Shown here one piece after another: positions 32,562-41,098 of a DNA stretch of 64,000 bases. Source of the stretch: a virus. Numbering within the stretch: position 1 is the first letter of the stretch; each line of letters opens with the position of its first letter. Location of the stretch: positions 1 through 64,000 of IMG/VR virus record IMGVR_UViG_3300028581_000026, one strand, 5' to 3'. The position numbers and the translations under genes were made by a program. The notes below the pieces were generated by a model. That model worked only from the letters and a program-made list of their open reading frames with translations. It ran no database searches and was not told the DNA's origin.

Positions 32562-34260
32562 CTATAAAGTTTGTATCTGGTGTTCTAATTAAGTTAAAGG
32601 ATGGTTTATATATTTCAATTGAGCTATTATCAAATCTCAATGTTCTATTTATTTTTTTCCCTCTTTGTCCTGGTGTCATATATATTTCCTTAAGGTCATT
32701 AAAGATAATTTTCCCTTCAAGTTTCACCCCTTTATATTCAACAGAATAATTTGGTAGTTCAAATATATTATTATCCATTATATATTTAATCCGTTTATCC
32801 ATTTCTTCCAAATATGAATCCCAAGTTATGTCCAATTGTTTATTAAACCTACCCAAACTTTGAACTCTAACCAATTCAATATTATCTTCATCTCCATATA
32901 TTTTGTACTCCACAGAAGCTCTTTCCTCCCCTTCTATGTCACCAACCCTAATGGATATAATTATTGATTCTGGACGATTGTTGTAAGTTCTAACACAATT
33001 TGATTGGACAATACTTTCCATTGAATATTCTTGAAATGTTGTTAATAAGACTGGATAATAGTTATCCATTGGTTCTTCAACAATTTCCTTAAATCTTGGG
33101 TTATACATTCTTTGATATCTTGGATCTTTGAATTTGGCAACCTTCTCACTCCAAATGAAATGTTCTGAATTAAATTCGGCATATGTTTTTGATTTCCAAG
33201 TTACAGGTTCAAATTGACTAAGTTTATCTCTGAATTCCAAATGGTCAATGAATGTATTATGATTGATTGAACCATTTATCATAAGTTTGAATATATCAAA
33301 ACAATTTAATAACTCATTTTTGGAAAATGAATACATATAATACGGATAATAGAGATGTTCTATACCAGGCATTGGGGGTGATTCAACAATATATTTAATC
33401 ACACTATCCTCCTTGGATAATATAAAATTATTACCAAATAATTCTAAAGCAAATCTCAAATTATATATTCCCCTAACTGTTGTAACTGTATGTAGAACCC
33501 TTTTAATCTTATCACCATTCAATCTATTAACACTCATATAAGCATCAATGAATTTGAACTTATGTTTCTTATATATTTTCTTGGTTATTTGGGGGTATGA
33601 TGGTTTAAATATATGCCAATTGTTTGGTAATTTAACCCCAATTCCATCCAAATAATGTTTATATATTCTGATGTCAGGACTAACAATTGAATTGTCTAGA
33701 TTGGGGATATGTTCCAAAAATAAGTCAAAGCACTTATTGATTTCTTTTGTATTTAAATCAACTTCTTCAAAAGTTTGTGGTTTAATATTATTTGGTTTAA
33801 AATATTGGAATATAACCTTGGAGAGAGTTGAAAGTGGGGTTAAATACCAAGTATTTTTATGGATAGTATTAAATTTCTTTTTTCTTCGTATTGTATTATT
33901 ACCTGTGTATATTTCATTTTTCTTGTAATTGTAAGTTACAAATTTAATGAACATATGTTTATTAAAATACTTTTGTCCCACCATTCTATGATTACTATAA
34001 AAATAGAACTTGAGTGAGACCTTATCTTCTGAGGTTTCTACTTTAATCCTATATCTATCGTGTCTACATTCAGCAAATTGATTTCCGTAATTACTAACAA
34101 AAGATTTGTCATCAAATAATGTTTCCAATAAACTGTCAAAAATATATTCCGGCTGAAAAAAGAATGGGTTGTCTTGTTTCGGTTTGTCTATTATGTCACA
34201 ATAATTCTTATATGTTTTTGTTAGATATTTTTCAATCTTATATTCGTATATTACCCCCAT
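32545..34260 (-). CDS. PcfJ-like protein
   Basis: 571 residues. The diagnostic part is residues about 430-460: QEYSMESIVQSNCVRTYNNR then PESIIISIRVGD, matching the PcfJ core (Q...NCV..Y......S.I.S.R) followed by an ASVEYKI strand. The N-terminal 250 residues are basic and Tyr-rich with NTWYLTPLSTLSKVIFQYFK. PcfJ-like proteins occur on conjugative plasmids and in many phages; their role is not established. First gene of the redox operon. Confidence 0.65.
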   Translation of the reverse strand: MGVIYEYKIEKYLTKTYKNYCDIIDKPKQDNPFFFQPEYIFDSLLETLFDDKSFVSNYGNQFAECRHDRYRIKVETSEDKVSLKFYFYSNHRMVGQKYFNKHMFIKFVTYNYKKNEIYTGNNTIRRKKKFNTIHKNTWYLTPLSTLSKVIFQYFKPNNIKPQTFEEVDLNTKEINKCFDLFLEHIPNLDNSIVSPDIRIYKHYLDGIGVKLPNNWHIFKPSYPQITKKIYKKHKFKFIDAYMSVNRLNGDKIKRVLHTVTTVRGIYNLRFALELFGNNFILSKEDSVIKYIVESPPMPGIEHLYYPYYMYSFSKNELLNCFDIFKLMINGSINHNTFIDHLEFRDKLSQFEPVTWKSKTYAEFNSEHFIWSEKVAKFKDPRYQRMYNPRFKEIVEEPMDNYYPVLLTTFQEYSMESIVQSNCVRTYNNRPESIIISIRVGDIEGEERASVEYKIYGDEDNIELVRVQSLGRFNKQLDITWDSYLEEMDKRIKYIMDNNIFELPNYSVEYKGVKLEGKIIFNDLKEIYMTPGQRGKKINRTLRFDNSSIEIYKPSFNLIRTPDTNFIDELLF

Positions 34261-34285
34261 ATAATTTCTTTTAGAAATTAATAAT

Positions 34286-34324
34286 AAAAAATGGGGAGAA
34301 TATCAAGTATCTCCCCATTTTATT
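34286..34324. terminator. Bidirectional terminator
   Basis: AAAATGGGGAGA / CTCCCCATTTT stem with a TATCAAGTA loop; it isolates the DUF932 gene from the PcfJ-like operon. Confidence 0.75.
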
Positions 34325-34325
34325 T

Positions 34326-35075
34326 TTAATAGACAAGAGTGTCGGCAAGTTCCCAGAGTTTGGTGTTCATGGTGTTGGTCGCCATAATGTTCTTGAGACC
34401 TTTGAGAGAGGTTTTCTTGCCAGCCTGACTTCTGTACTCAAGTCCGCCTTTTACGAACTTCTCTTGTACAATGTTGAAGGTAGTCCAAAGGTTGTCATCA
34501 TTGTCGCCAGTTCTTTGTGGAGTAATCAACTCCTCATAATCCACGAATGGAACTGAACCCATTCCCCACTTGATGATTGATGCGTCCTTTGCAAACTGAA
34601 TCTTCTCACCTTCCGTCATCATTCTGTCCATCATCTTATCAACTGAGCTTTGGATGAGTGGAAGTTTCTTGGAGAAACTCTCAGTAAGTTTCTTAACTTC
34701 CTCACTATCAAATCCCATGTGACGGATATTGAATTGTTCGGCTGTTGCAGTTGGGACTGTAAGACCGTTGGAACAAACCAATCTGAAGAGCCCAGCACCT
34801 ACATTCAGAGTTGTCATACCATTGTGGCTGTTACGGATTATTGCCTCAACTAATGTGTCACCAACTTTTGGTAGTTCTCCGTTTCTGAACCTCAACTCGT
34901 GAGTACCATACAAATCCTTACCATTTTGTTTGACTGAGGAGAGTTCCCATCCTTGGTTGGTAAAGTTTTCCACTATATCCATAGTTGGTACAAACATGTA
35001 TTTGTTGGACATTTTAGGATCTGCTGAAGTTGCGAATACTGCTGGAGCGATAGATTTGATTTCTTGGATTGTCAT
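34326..35075 (-). CDS. DUF932 protein
   Basis: 249 residues. Family blocks: PKMSNKYMFVPTMDIVENFT, QNGKDLYGTHELRFRNGE, IRNSHNGMTTLNVGAGLFRL and a C-terminal YRSQAGKKTSLKGLKNI. DUF932 proteins are abundant in phages and plasmids and uncharacterised. Base composition is clearly GC-richer than flanking genes, suggesting strong expression or recent transfer. Monocistronic: its own repeated leader upstream and a terminator downstream. Confidence 0.85.
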   Translation of the reverse strand: MTIQEIKSIAPAVFATSADPKMSNKYMFVPTMDIVENFTNQGWELSSVKQNGKDLYGTHELRFRNGELPKVGDTLVEAIIRNSHNGMTTLNVGAGLFRLVCSNGLTVPTATAEQFNIRHMGFDSEEVKKLTESFSKKLPLIQSSVDKMMDRMMTEGEKIQFAKDASIIKWGMGSVPFVDYEELITPQRTGDNDDNLWTTFNIVQEKFVKGGLEYRSQAGKKTSLKGLKNIMATNTMNTKLWELADTLVY

Positions 35076-35092
35076 ATGATTTATGTTTTTAA

Positions 35093-35146
35093 TTGGTTGA
35101 TAATTAACTTACAATACTATAAACCTAAGATTGGGGTGGAAAGTTC
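35093..35146 (-). promoter_or_regulatory. Repeated 5' leader A, upstream of the DUF932 gene
   Basis: About 54 bp nearly identical to leader B (35403-35456). On the minus strand the core is GGTTTATAGTATTGTAAGTT, preceded by a GGAACTTTCCACCCC block. It ends about 18 bp before the ATG. Three genes in a row carry it, so it is probably a phage promoter or translation enhancer. Confidence 0.5.
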
Positions 35147-35160
35147 CTATAGTTTAAAAT

Positions 35161-35385
35161 TTATTTTACTAATTCAATATAAGTACTCCCCATAAATGAA
35201 CCTTTAAGGTTGAAAGTTAAGGTAGAAAATAAACCTGAATGATTACTTACTTTGAAGTATCTACCTGATGGAGTAATTTCTGTTACAACACCTTCTTCAC
35301 CATCAACATTTAAAAATTTTTTATGGAGAACTGAATCTTGTCCTACTGAAATAGTAATTCCCATTTTGTTAGTGAATGTCTTCAT
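35161..35385 (-). CDS. Small beta-rich protein
   Basis: 74 residues: MGITISVGQDSVLHKKFLNV, then GVVTEITPSGRYFKV and LFSTLTFNLKGSFMG, a series of short strands like an SH3/KOW barrel. No family recognised. Single gene under leader B. Confidence 0.6.
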   Translation of the reverse strand: MKTFTNKMGITISVGQDSVLHKKFLNVDGEEGVVTEITPSGRYFKVSNHSGLFSTLTFNLKGSFMGSTYIELVK

Positions 35386-35402
35386 ATCAGATATATTTTT
35401 TA

Positions 35403-35456
35403 TTGGTGGATAATAAACTTACAATATTATAAACCTAAGATTGGGGTGGAAAGTTC
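35403..35456 (-). promoter_or_regulatory. Repeated 5' leader B
   Basis: Same block order as leader A with only a few base differences: GGGAACTTTCCACCCC, then AATCTTAGG, then GGTTTATAATATTGTAAGTT. About 18 bp upstream of the ATG at 35385. Confidence 0.5.
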
Positions 35457-35475
35457 CCTAAAGATTTATATTTTT

Positions 35476-35667
35476 TTAAAATTTGGTTTTGAACCGTAAA
35501 TTCAATTCATCGAATAAAGAATTAATCTTATCAATTTCCTTTTGGTAAAATTCCTTTACCTCTGTATATTCAGTTTTATCCATTTCTCTAACGAAATGAT
35601 TTCTGAGAGTAAGTGTGTGTGCTGTCAAGAGAACAAATTGTTCCCCAGATAATTTGAAGTTTTTCAT
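35476..35667 (-). CDS. Small helical protein
   Basis: 63 residues. GEQFVLLTAHTLTLRNHFVR and YQKEIDKINSLFDELNLRF form two amphipathic helices. No family recognised. Preceded by leader C. Confidence 0.55.
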   Translation of the reverse strand: MKNFKLSGEQFVLLTAHTLTLRNHFVREMDKTEYTEVKEFYQKEIDKINSLFDELNLRFKTKF

Positions 35668-35694
35668 AATGATGGATTTTAATATTAAATAATC

Positions 35695-35714
35695 AACTTA
35701 CAATACAATAAACC
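35695..35714 (-). promoter_or_regulatory. Repeated 5' leader C (core only)
   Basis: GGTTTATTGTATTGTAAGTT on the minus strand matches leaders A and B at 18 of 20 core positions. The upstream block is diverged (AACTAACTGGGGGTGACC). It lies 28 bp before the ATG at 35667. Confidence 0.45.
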
Positions 35715-35754
35715 AAGGTCACCCCCAGTTAGTTCCAAGAAGTTCAAAATATTT

Positions 35755-36033
35755 TTAATTTAATGAAAATAAACCATATTTGGTTTCAATGAATACACCA
35801 TCCAAAGTTAATATTCCTTTTGGATTTTTCTTAATACTCACAACAACATCAATCAGTTGTGTTCTGGTTGGGATGAGATCCAATCCAGCGTCAAGGTTTT
35901 TATAACAAAGTTCTTTTACCTTCTCATAAAAAACTTCTTTGAGGTCTCCCCCAATTAATTCCATTAACTCGTTGGGGTTTTTCTCAAAGAAGTTTATAAA
36001 ATTCTTAATGTATATTTCAACATCTATGTTCAT
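35755..36033 (-). CDS. Hypothetical protein
   Basis: 92 residues. Helical N-terminus (YIKNFINFFEKNPNELMELI), then a small sheet (DVVVSIKKNPKGILTLDGVF). No family recognised. Confidence 0.55.
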   Translation of the reverse strand: MNIDVEIYIKNFINFFEKNPNELMELIGGDLKEVFYEKVKELCYKNLDAGLDLIPTRTQLIDVVVSIKKNPKGILTLDGVFIETKYGLFSLN

Positions 36034-36046
36034 AATAATTTATTTT

Positions 36047-37609
36047 TTATTGTACATAAAACATTCCATCTTTTCTTTCAATCAATTTCTCTTTCAAAAC
36101 TGGTGGTATCATAGGATTACTACCTCTAAGTACTATAAAATTCAATTCTTCCAATTCACTGATACTTTCTGGTAGTTGTTTCACTAGGGGACAATTAAGA
36201 ATAGAAAGAAATGTCAAGTTTTTCAAGTTTGAAACTGTATTTGGGATATTTTTAGCTGAAGCGTCAAATACCAATGAAGTTAGTTCGGTAAATCTACCAA
36301 TAGAATCTGGTATTTCAAAAGCTCTGTTTTGGTCTTTTGTACTGTTAATAAGTTGTAAAATTTTAATATTAGCAGGTAATTTATCTAACAAAGCTTCAAA
36401 ACCAAATATTTCAAAAATTCCTTTACTAGTTGGGTAGGTAATGATTGCTTCCTCATTACTACTCATAACATATTTTTTAAATAACATCTCAAATCCCTCT
36501 CTGAATATTGGTAATCCATCAAATATTTCTCTCATTATACCATTCTGACCAAAATATTTACCCAAATCAATTTGGCGGTCTAATAAATCCATAAATTGTT
36601 CTTTAATGAAATTAAATTGGAATCTATTTTTTGGTAATCCCGACTTTGGTGATACATTACCACCGTCATTTGTTGGTAAAATAACATACAATGGGGAATC
36701 TATAGCACATTTTGTTTTAACATTTTCATAAGGTGTTGTGTAATAATCAAAGTTACTTACATATCCTTTTTCACCTTTTAATAGAGCGTTACCTGGTGCC
36801 GAAGTACACCAATTAGACTCACCATCATTTTTCAATTGACTTCCACCATAAAATACTGCCGCGTGTCTAGCCAATGGATTTTTAGGATTAATTTCAACAA
36901 CAACCCAATCTTTACCTTGATAAACTATCGGACAATCAAATTTACTATAAGGATTATCACCTTGAACTTTTTCAGCTTCTTTCCTAACCTGTTTATTTAT
37001 ATTTTTTTCCGGTATTTGATAATTCATACAGACATCACCCAAATCTTTTGGTGTTAATTTATTGATGTCTTTTTTATCTAAAGGTAATAAATCTTTAAAT
37101 TTCTTTAATTGATGGAATTTAATTAAATCAGTTTTAAGACTAGGTAAATCCTCAATAAAAAGTCTACGATATTCTGTAACTGCTCTTTTGTATTCTGGTG
37201 ATTTGGGGTCTAGTTCTTTTATATTACTTGGTAATTTTGCGGCATAATAAGATAATATCCAATTTGCATATTCACCAACTTTCACTTTTTCCATATCATC
37301 TATACTAGCACCATCAATATCAAAATTAGATGGCTCAGTTCCAGCTATACAAGGTGATGTTGCACAAGGTATTGTTGTTGGGTCGGAAAATATGATTTGT
37401 TTTAATACTTGAAATGGTGTTATTTGTACTTGTTCCAATTCATTTGTTTGGTCATTAAGTTTAGTCATTGTACTACCAGCCAATTTACCTTTTGCATTTG
37501 GATTTTTTCTGAGGTCTTCTTCTGATGGTATTACCAATTTATCATACAACATCTTGAATCTAGATGTATTTTCAAGTATTAATCGTTTTAGTATTGATTT
37601 GAATCTCAT
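36047..37609 (-). CDS. Tagged protein with central WCTSAPG domain and C-terminal LRR
   Basis: 520 residues. MRFKSILKRLILEN is a tag-like start ending I-L-E. Residues about 235-330 contain DWVVVEINPKNPLARHAAVF, SNWCTSAPGNALL and SPLYVILPTNDGG, a fold with Cys-Thr-Ser like that of some PcfJ/HCGR-type phage proteins. Residues about 425-510 are four LRR units (IPDSIGRFTELTSL, VSNLKNLTFLSILNC, PESISELEELNFIVL). LRRs plus an enzyme-like domain behind a tag suggest a targeted effector; the activity is unknown. Confidence 0.65.
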   Translation of the reverse strand: MRFKSILKRLILENTSRFKMLYDKLVIPSEEDLRKNPNAKGKLAGSTMTKLNDQTNELEQVQITPFQVLKQIIFSDPTTIPCATSPCIAGTEPSNFDIDGASIDDMEKVKVGEYANWILSYYAAKLPSNIKELDPKSPEYKRAVTEYRRLFIEDLPSLKTDLIKFHQLKKFKDLLPLDKKDINKLTPKDLGDVCMNYQIPEKNINKQVRKEAEKVQGDNPYSKFDCPIVYQGKDWVVVEINPKNPLARHAAVFYGGSQLKNDGESNWCTSAPGNALLKGEKGYVSNFDYYTTPYENVKTKCAIDSPLYVILPTNDGGNVSPKSGLPKNRFQFNFIKEQFMDLLDRQIDLGKYFGQNGIMREIFDGLPIFREGFEMLFKKYVMSSNEEAIITYPTSKGIFEIFGFEALLDKLPANIKILQLINSTKDQNRAFEIPDSIGRFTELTSLVFDASAKNIPNTVSNLKNLTFLSILNCPLVKQLPESISELEELNFIVLRGSNPMIPPVLKEKLIERKDGMFYVQ

Positions 37610-37697
37610 TGTAAAATTTTTATTTATAAATATCTTAAAAAATCAAAATCTTTATTAGTTATAAAAGTATGGTATTTTTATAATAAAAAATATAGAT

Positions 37698-37844
37698 ATG
37701 AAACAAGAAAAAAGTTGCAAAAGTTGCAAAAAAGGTTTAAGTGGGCAACAAATTGGGTTATTCGGATTATCATTATTTATCCTTGGAACTTCCATTTATG
37801 GGACAATATTATTATTCAAAAATATTATTTCCCTTTTCTATTAA
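37698..37844 (+). CDS. Small single-pass membrane protein
   Basis: 48 residues, ATG 37698 to TAA 37844: [18 protein letters not shown], then a hydrophobic helix [20 protein letters not shown]. Two CxxC-spaced Cys in the cytoplasmic tail. Plus strand, overlapping the 3' end of the convergent dnaJ gene by 20 bp. Confidence 0.5.
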   Translation: MKQEKSCKSCKKGLSGQQIGLFGLSLFILGTSIYGTILLFKNIISLFY

Positions 37845-38742
37845 ATTTAACATTTAGATAGATAATCAAATCCCCAATATACTCACCCCTATATCCTTTT
37901 CCTTTTACCCTCAATGGTTTGGTTGAATCAAAATCATCTGGTAATTTGACGAGGATATTTCCATTGGGGTGGGGTATTTCAAGATTTTCTTTGGATAAAT
38001 CATTTAAGCTTAGATATGATTGATATATTAAATGATTTTCTCTCTTCTCAAAATTATCTTTTGGTTTAATGAACACACGAATAATTAAATTACCATATCC
38101 CCCACTAAAATAATCACCCTTACCTTGTAATCTTAGAAACTGTCCTTCATCAATACCTTGGGGTATTTTGACCTTAATTGAATCTTTTTTGGGGTTTGTA
38201 CCAGAACCACCACATCCATTACAAACTTTTTTAAATAACTCACCAACGCCTCTACAAGTGTTACAAGGTTGTCTTATTACTTGTTGAAAAAACCCTGACC
38301 CCATTGTTATTGTTGTATGTCCAACACCATTACATTGATGACATCTTATTCTTTCACCTCCAGCACCATTACAAGGTTCACATTTAATCTTTCGTTCATA
38401 TTCAAATGTCTTTTCAACACCAATATATGATTCAAGACAACCAATTTCAACATTAACAACTTTCTCAGGAGCACTGGTTTTACGTTGTGTAAATCCCCCG
38501 CCATTGAAGAAGTCATTAAACATACTGCCTAAGTCACCATATGGATTTTTTCTTTGGTTATCGTATTGTTGTCGTTTGGTATCATCCCCCAATATATCAT
38601 AGGCTTGAGATATTTTTTTAAACTTCTCTTCATCCCCACTTTTGTCTGGATGATGTTCCATTGCCAACTTTCTATATGTCTTTTTGATTTCATCTGGGGT
38701 GGCGGTTTCAGTTACACCCAATATGTCATAGTAATTTTCCAT
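37825..38742 (-). CDS. dnaJ: DnaJ/Hsp40 co-chaperone
   Basis: 305 residues, shorter than cellular DnaJ (about 370-390). The J domain has HPD at 31-33. The Gly/Phe linker is short ([13 protein letters not shown]). The zinc region has four CxxCxGxG-type repeats ([32 protein letters not shown]), then the substrate-binding C-terminal domains ([19 protein letters not shown]). It would stimulate host DnaK, for example in head assembly or replication, as phage lambda relies on host DnaJ. No DnaK gene in the window. Confidence 0.92.
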   Translation of the reverse strand: MENYYDILGVTETATPDEIKKTYRKLAMEHHPDKSGDEEKFKKISQAYDILGDDTKRQQYDNQRKNPYGDLGSMFNDFFNGGGFTQRKTSAPEKVVNVEIGCLESYIGVEKTFEYERKIKCEPCNGAGGERIRCHQCNGVGHTTITMGSGFFQQVIRQPCNTCRGVGELFKKVCNGCGGSGTNPKKDSIKVKIPQGIDEGQFLRLQGKGDYFSGGYGNLIIRVFIKPKDNFEKRENHLIYQSYLSLNDLSKENLEIPHPNGNILVKLPDDFDSTKPLRVKGKGYRGEYIGDLIIYLNVKFNRKGK

Positions 38743-38778
38743 TATTTATATTATTTAAAGTCTAATTATTTTTATATT

Positions 38779-39417
38779 ATGAACTACCAAATAGTCCTAT
38801 TCAAAAATAAAGAAAAGAAAAAAATAATCAATAAGTTTATCACCTTTGATAAGGCAAAGAAAGGTTATGAAAATCTGTTAAAGAAAAGTGAAAATGTTAT
38901 TTTCAATGTTCAGACTCAGAATGGAAAACCTTGTAATTATGAAATCGCCTTAATCGGAAAAGATAAACGAAAGGATCCAATATACCTTAAAGATAGTTTG
39001 GGTAGGAATATTAAGGTTGAATTGGACACTGATGAGTTCAGTATTATAAAGATTCATCAATACAACAAGGAAGAATCATTTTTGGATTACAAGACAAAAA
39101 ATAAAATAACCACCAACCAATTTATAAACAAATATTTAAAGGGTGGTGGTTTAAAAATGATATCAAAACTAAACAACAAGATTGTTCTTCAAAATGAAGA
39201 AAAGATAAATCTATTTACATTCAAAAGTGAAGAAGATGCTCTTAGGTTCACCGATGTTTTATCAAATTTATTTGTTAAAACAAATCGTAAAGATTGTATG
39301 ATTGTTAATGATTATTCCACAATACAGAGGAAATCATTATATGATATGTTGGTGGATAATGGGTTTTCTAGAGAGTATCTCCAGACATATTCAACTGCGT
39401 TTCTTTTAAAAAAATAA
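38779..39417 (+). CDS. Hypothetical protein
   Basis: 212 residues from ATG 38779 (an upstream extension would read through the divergent dnaJ promoter). Basic; NYQIVLFKNKEKKKIINKFI and RKDPIYLKDSLGRNIKVELD, with a C-terminal DYSTIQRKSLYDMLVDNGFS. A few large Bacteroidota phages carry similar proteins; no function known. Its 3' end overlaps convergent 39368-39616 by 50 bp. Confidence 0.6.
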   Translation: MNYQIVLFKNKEKKKIINKFITFDKAKKGYENLLKKSENVIFNVQTQNGKPCNYEIALIGKDKRKDPIYLKDSLGRNIKVELDTDEFSIIKIHQYNKEESFLDYKTKNKITTNQFINKYLKGGGLKMISKLNNKIVLQNEEKINLFTFKSEEDALRFTDVLSNLFVKTNRKDCMIVNDYSTIQRKSLYDMLVDNGFSREYLQTYSTAFLLKK

Positions 39418-39616
39418 ACTCAGTTCCAGAAATATCTATTTTAAATTGGGTGGTATTTGAAAAGTCATTCACTTGAGTTTTAATCATATTGAAATCATTA
39501 TCATTAAGGGAATATACAACTACCACTTTTGAGTTTGGTATTATGTCTAATAATCCATCTGACACCATTGCCATTTTTTGAATTAACCCATTAACACCTT
39601 CTTGATTCTTTGCCAT
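39368..39616 (-). CDS. Hypothetical protein
   Basis: 82 residues, alpha/beta (LLDIIPNSKVVVVYSLNDND, NDFSNTTQFKIDISGTEF). Ends at TAG inside the convergent gene. No family recognised. Part of a short minus operon with 39583, 39731, 40168 and the histone-like gene. Confidence 0.5.
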   Translation of the reverse strand: MAKNQEGVNGLIQKMAMVSDGLLDIIPNSKVVVVYSLNDNDFNMIKTQVNDFSNTTQFKIDISGTEFIFLKETQLNMSGDTL

Positions 39617-39768
39617 ATTGTTAGTTTCTTTGGTTTTTGTGGTAAAATATCTTCTTTTTTATATTTTTTGATTTCCTTGATTGTTTCAAGTTTTTGGAGG
39701 TTGGTTTGATTTTCACCTTTTTTAATCTCACTAAACAGCCACTCTATCTGTGTTGATTTGTTCTTCAT
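39583..39768 (-). CDS. Small basic protein
   Basis: 61 residues, Lys-rich helix (LQKLETIKEIKKYKKED) and C-terminal LTIWQRIKKVLMG. Overlaps both neighbours out of frame. No family recognised. Confidence 0.5.
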   Translation of the reverse strand: MKNKSTQIEWLFSEIKKGENQTNLQKLETIKEIKKYKKEDILPQKPKKLTIWQRIKKVLMG

Positions 39769-40171
39769 CGTCTTCCAATTTTAATTTTTGTTTGGGATCA
39801 ATTATTTCATTAATTTGAAAATTCAAACCCTTTAATTTATCTAAATTTTGTTTCTCAAATATCCGTTTAAGTTCATTAACTTTGTCTTCAAACAATTTGT
39901 CCTTTTCTTCCCTTTCCTTATTGTACTTGATGATACTACAAATGTTTTGATATACCCGTTCTATTTCAGTTTCATTAAATTCACTTACATATGAAAATAA
40001 TCTTTCATTTGGTACTGTACTTTGTTGTTCCATGATTTTGGTTTCATCAACATATTTCTTGGGTATTTTCCAAGTATTAGGAAAACTGATATCAAAAGAC
40101 AAATACGTTTCAATCTTTCTTACAGATTGTATATATGGAAATAGTGTTGAAAATTCTTTATATAAACTCAT
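39731..40171 (-). CDS. Hypothetical coiled-coil protein
   Basis: 146 residues. The N-terminal half (IETYLSFDISFPNTWKIPKK) resembles a conserved phage opening that precedes a Glu/Lys-rich coiled coil (YNKEREEKDKLFEDKVNELK). It ends VAV-TAG-TGA. Function unknown. Confidence 0.55.
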   Translation of the reverse strand: MSLYKEFSTLFPYIQSVRKIETYLSFDISFPNTWKIPKKYVDETKIMEQQSTVPNERLFSYVSEFNETEIERVYQNICSIIKYNKEREEKDKLFEDKVNELKRIFEKQNLDKLKGLNFQINEIIDPKQKLKLEDDEEQINTDRVAV

Positions 40172-40356
40172 ATTCTAATTAAGTATGTTATTATGTATGA
40201 TATTGTCATCCCTAACAATATTAGCTCTCTACTATTAAAAATTAACCTTCGAGGGGGATTTGAAAAGAGAGAGCTAACAAATGTAATGCAAGTCCTTGTT
40301 AGGACAAGAATTGAAAAAATAAACACGAATAAAAATAAACTATCTAAACTAAGCAT
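40168..40356 (-). CDS. Small two-pass membrane protein
   Basis: 62 residues: hydrophobic LFLFVFIFSILVLTRTCITF, a basic cytoplasmic loop (NPPRRLIFNSRE), then a second helix LILLGMTISYIITYLI. Its ATG overlaps the TAG of the histone-like gene (ATGCTTAG), so the two are coupled. Holin-like size and topology, but no direct evidence of lysis function. Confidence 0.55.
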   Translation of the reverse strand: MLSLDSLFLFVFIFSILVLTRTCITFVSSLFSNPPRRLIFNSRELILLGMTISYIITYLIRI

Positions 40357-40528
40357 CGGTTTTTTTTCTTTCTTCTAAAATTTCAGTTCTAAGTGTTTGT
40401 AGTTGAATTTTAATATCTTGTGCTAATTTTCTCGCTCTAGTTCCAGCACTGTTATTACCCTTAAAGAATTTTGTTGTATCTGTTGTCAATTCTTCAACTA
40501 ATGTTTTGATTTTTTCTAATGTTTCCAT
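40349..40528 (-). CDS. Histone H1-like protein (Hc1 type)
   Basis: 59 residues from ATG 40526-40528 to TAG 40349-40351. METLEKIKTLVEELTTDTTK, GNNSAGTRARKLAQDIKIQL and QTLRTEILEERKK match the short Bacteroidota histone H1-like/Hc1 family (helix, GNSAAGTRARK turn, helix). Such proteins bind DNA. In a phage it may compact DNA or affect host nucleoid organisation. Here the TAG is clearly a genuine stop, because the next gene starts across it. Confidence 0.75.
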   Translation of the reverse strand: METLEKIKTLVEELTTDTTKFFKGNNSAGTRARKLAQDIKIQLQTLRTEILEERKKTDA

Positions 40529-40582
40529 TGTTTTTTTTTATTTAATTTTAGATTTATTTTATTTAATTGTAAATAGAAAAAG

Positions 40583-41050
40583 TTAAATAGACATATTCTT
40601 ATCAAGGTTTTTATATATAACTGAAATCAAATCTAAATCAGATTTTGAAAATGATGTCTTAGTATTAAACAATTGCATTAAGAAAGTTTTAACACTACTT
40701 TTAACCTTTTCCTCCTTTTGGTTATAGTACACATCCATAAAAAAACTTTTGAAATAATCAAAATGTTCCCCCTTCTTTTTAAAAACAAGTCCTTCTTTCT
40801 TAAAGTTTTCAATTGTCTTGTTAAAACACCATTCAAAATGGTTTAAATTATCTTCATTGGTTAATTTTATCTTAGTTTCATTACTATCTGTTGTATTACC
40901 CAAATAGGTCTCACATATAATCATATGTAATGAAAGACTAAAGTCAGAATATAATTCCAATTTCTCTGGGATTATATTATTGACTCTAAACCAAACATCA
41001 ACATCATCGGAGGGTAAGGGTTTTGATAAATAATTAAAAAAATTCTCCAT
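40583..41050 (-). CDS. Hypothetical protein whose start codon lies in a hairpin
   Basis: 155 residues starting MENFFNYLSKPLPSDDVDVW, then helical with FEWCFNKTIENFKKEGLVF and a long C-terminal helix. No family recognised. The ATG forms part of the 3' arm of a perfect 11-bp hairpin followed by a T-run that itself codes Phe-Phe, so translation or transcription of this gene is probably controlled by the structure. Confidence 0.55.
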   Translation of the reverse strand: MENFFNYLSKPLPSDDVDVWFRVNNIIPEKLELYSDFSLSLHMIICETYLGNTTDSNETKIKLTNEDNLNHFEWCFNKTIENFKKEGLVFKKKGEHFDYFKSFFMDVYYNQKEEKVKSSVKTFLMQLFNTKTSFSKSDLDLISVIYKNLDKNMSI

Positions 41051-41070
41051 AAGGATTAGCTTATGGAGAA
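41043..41070 (-). terminator. Hairpin plus T-run overlapping a start codon
   Basis: TTCTCCATAAG / CTTATGGAGAA, 11 bp, no mismatch, 6-nt loop, followed on the minus strand by seven T. It has all marks of the intrinsic terminator of the 43.9-41.1 kb operon, yet its second arm contains ATGGAGAA, the start of 40583-41050. Confidence 0.75.
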
Positions 41071-41098
41071 ATTATAATGTATATTTAACAAATGTATA

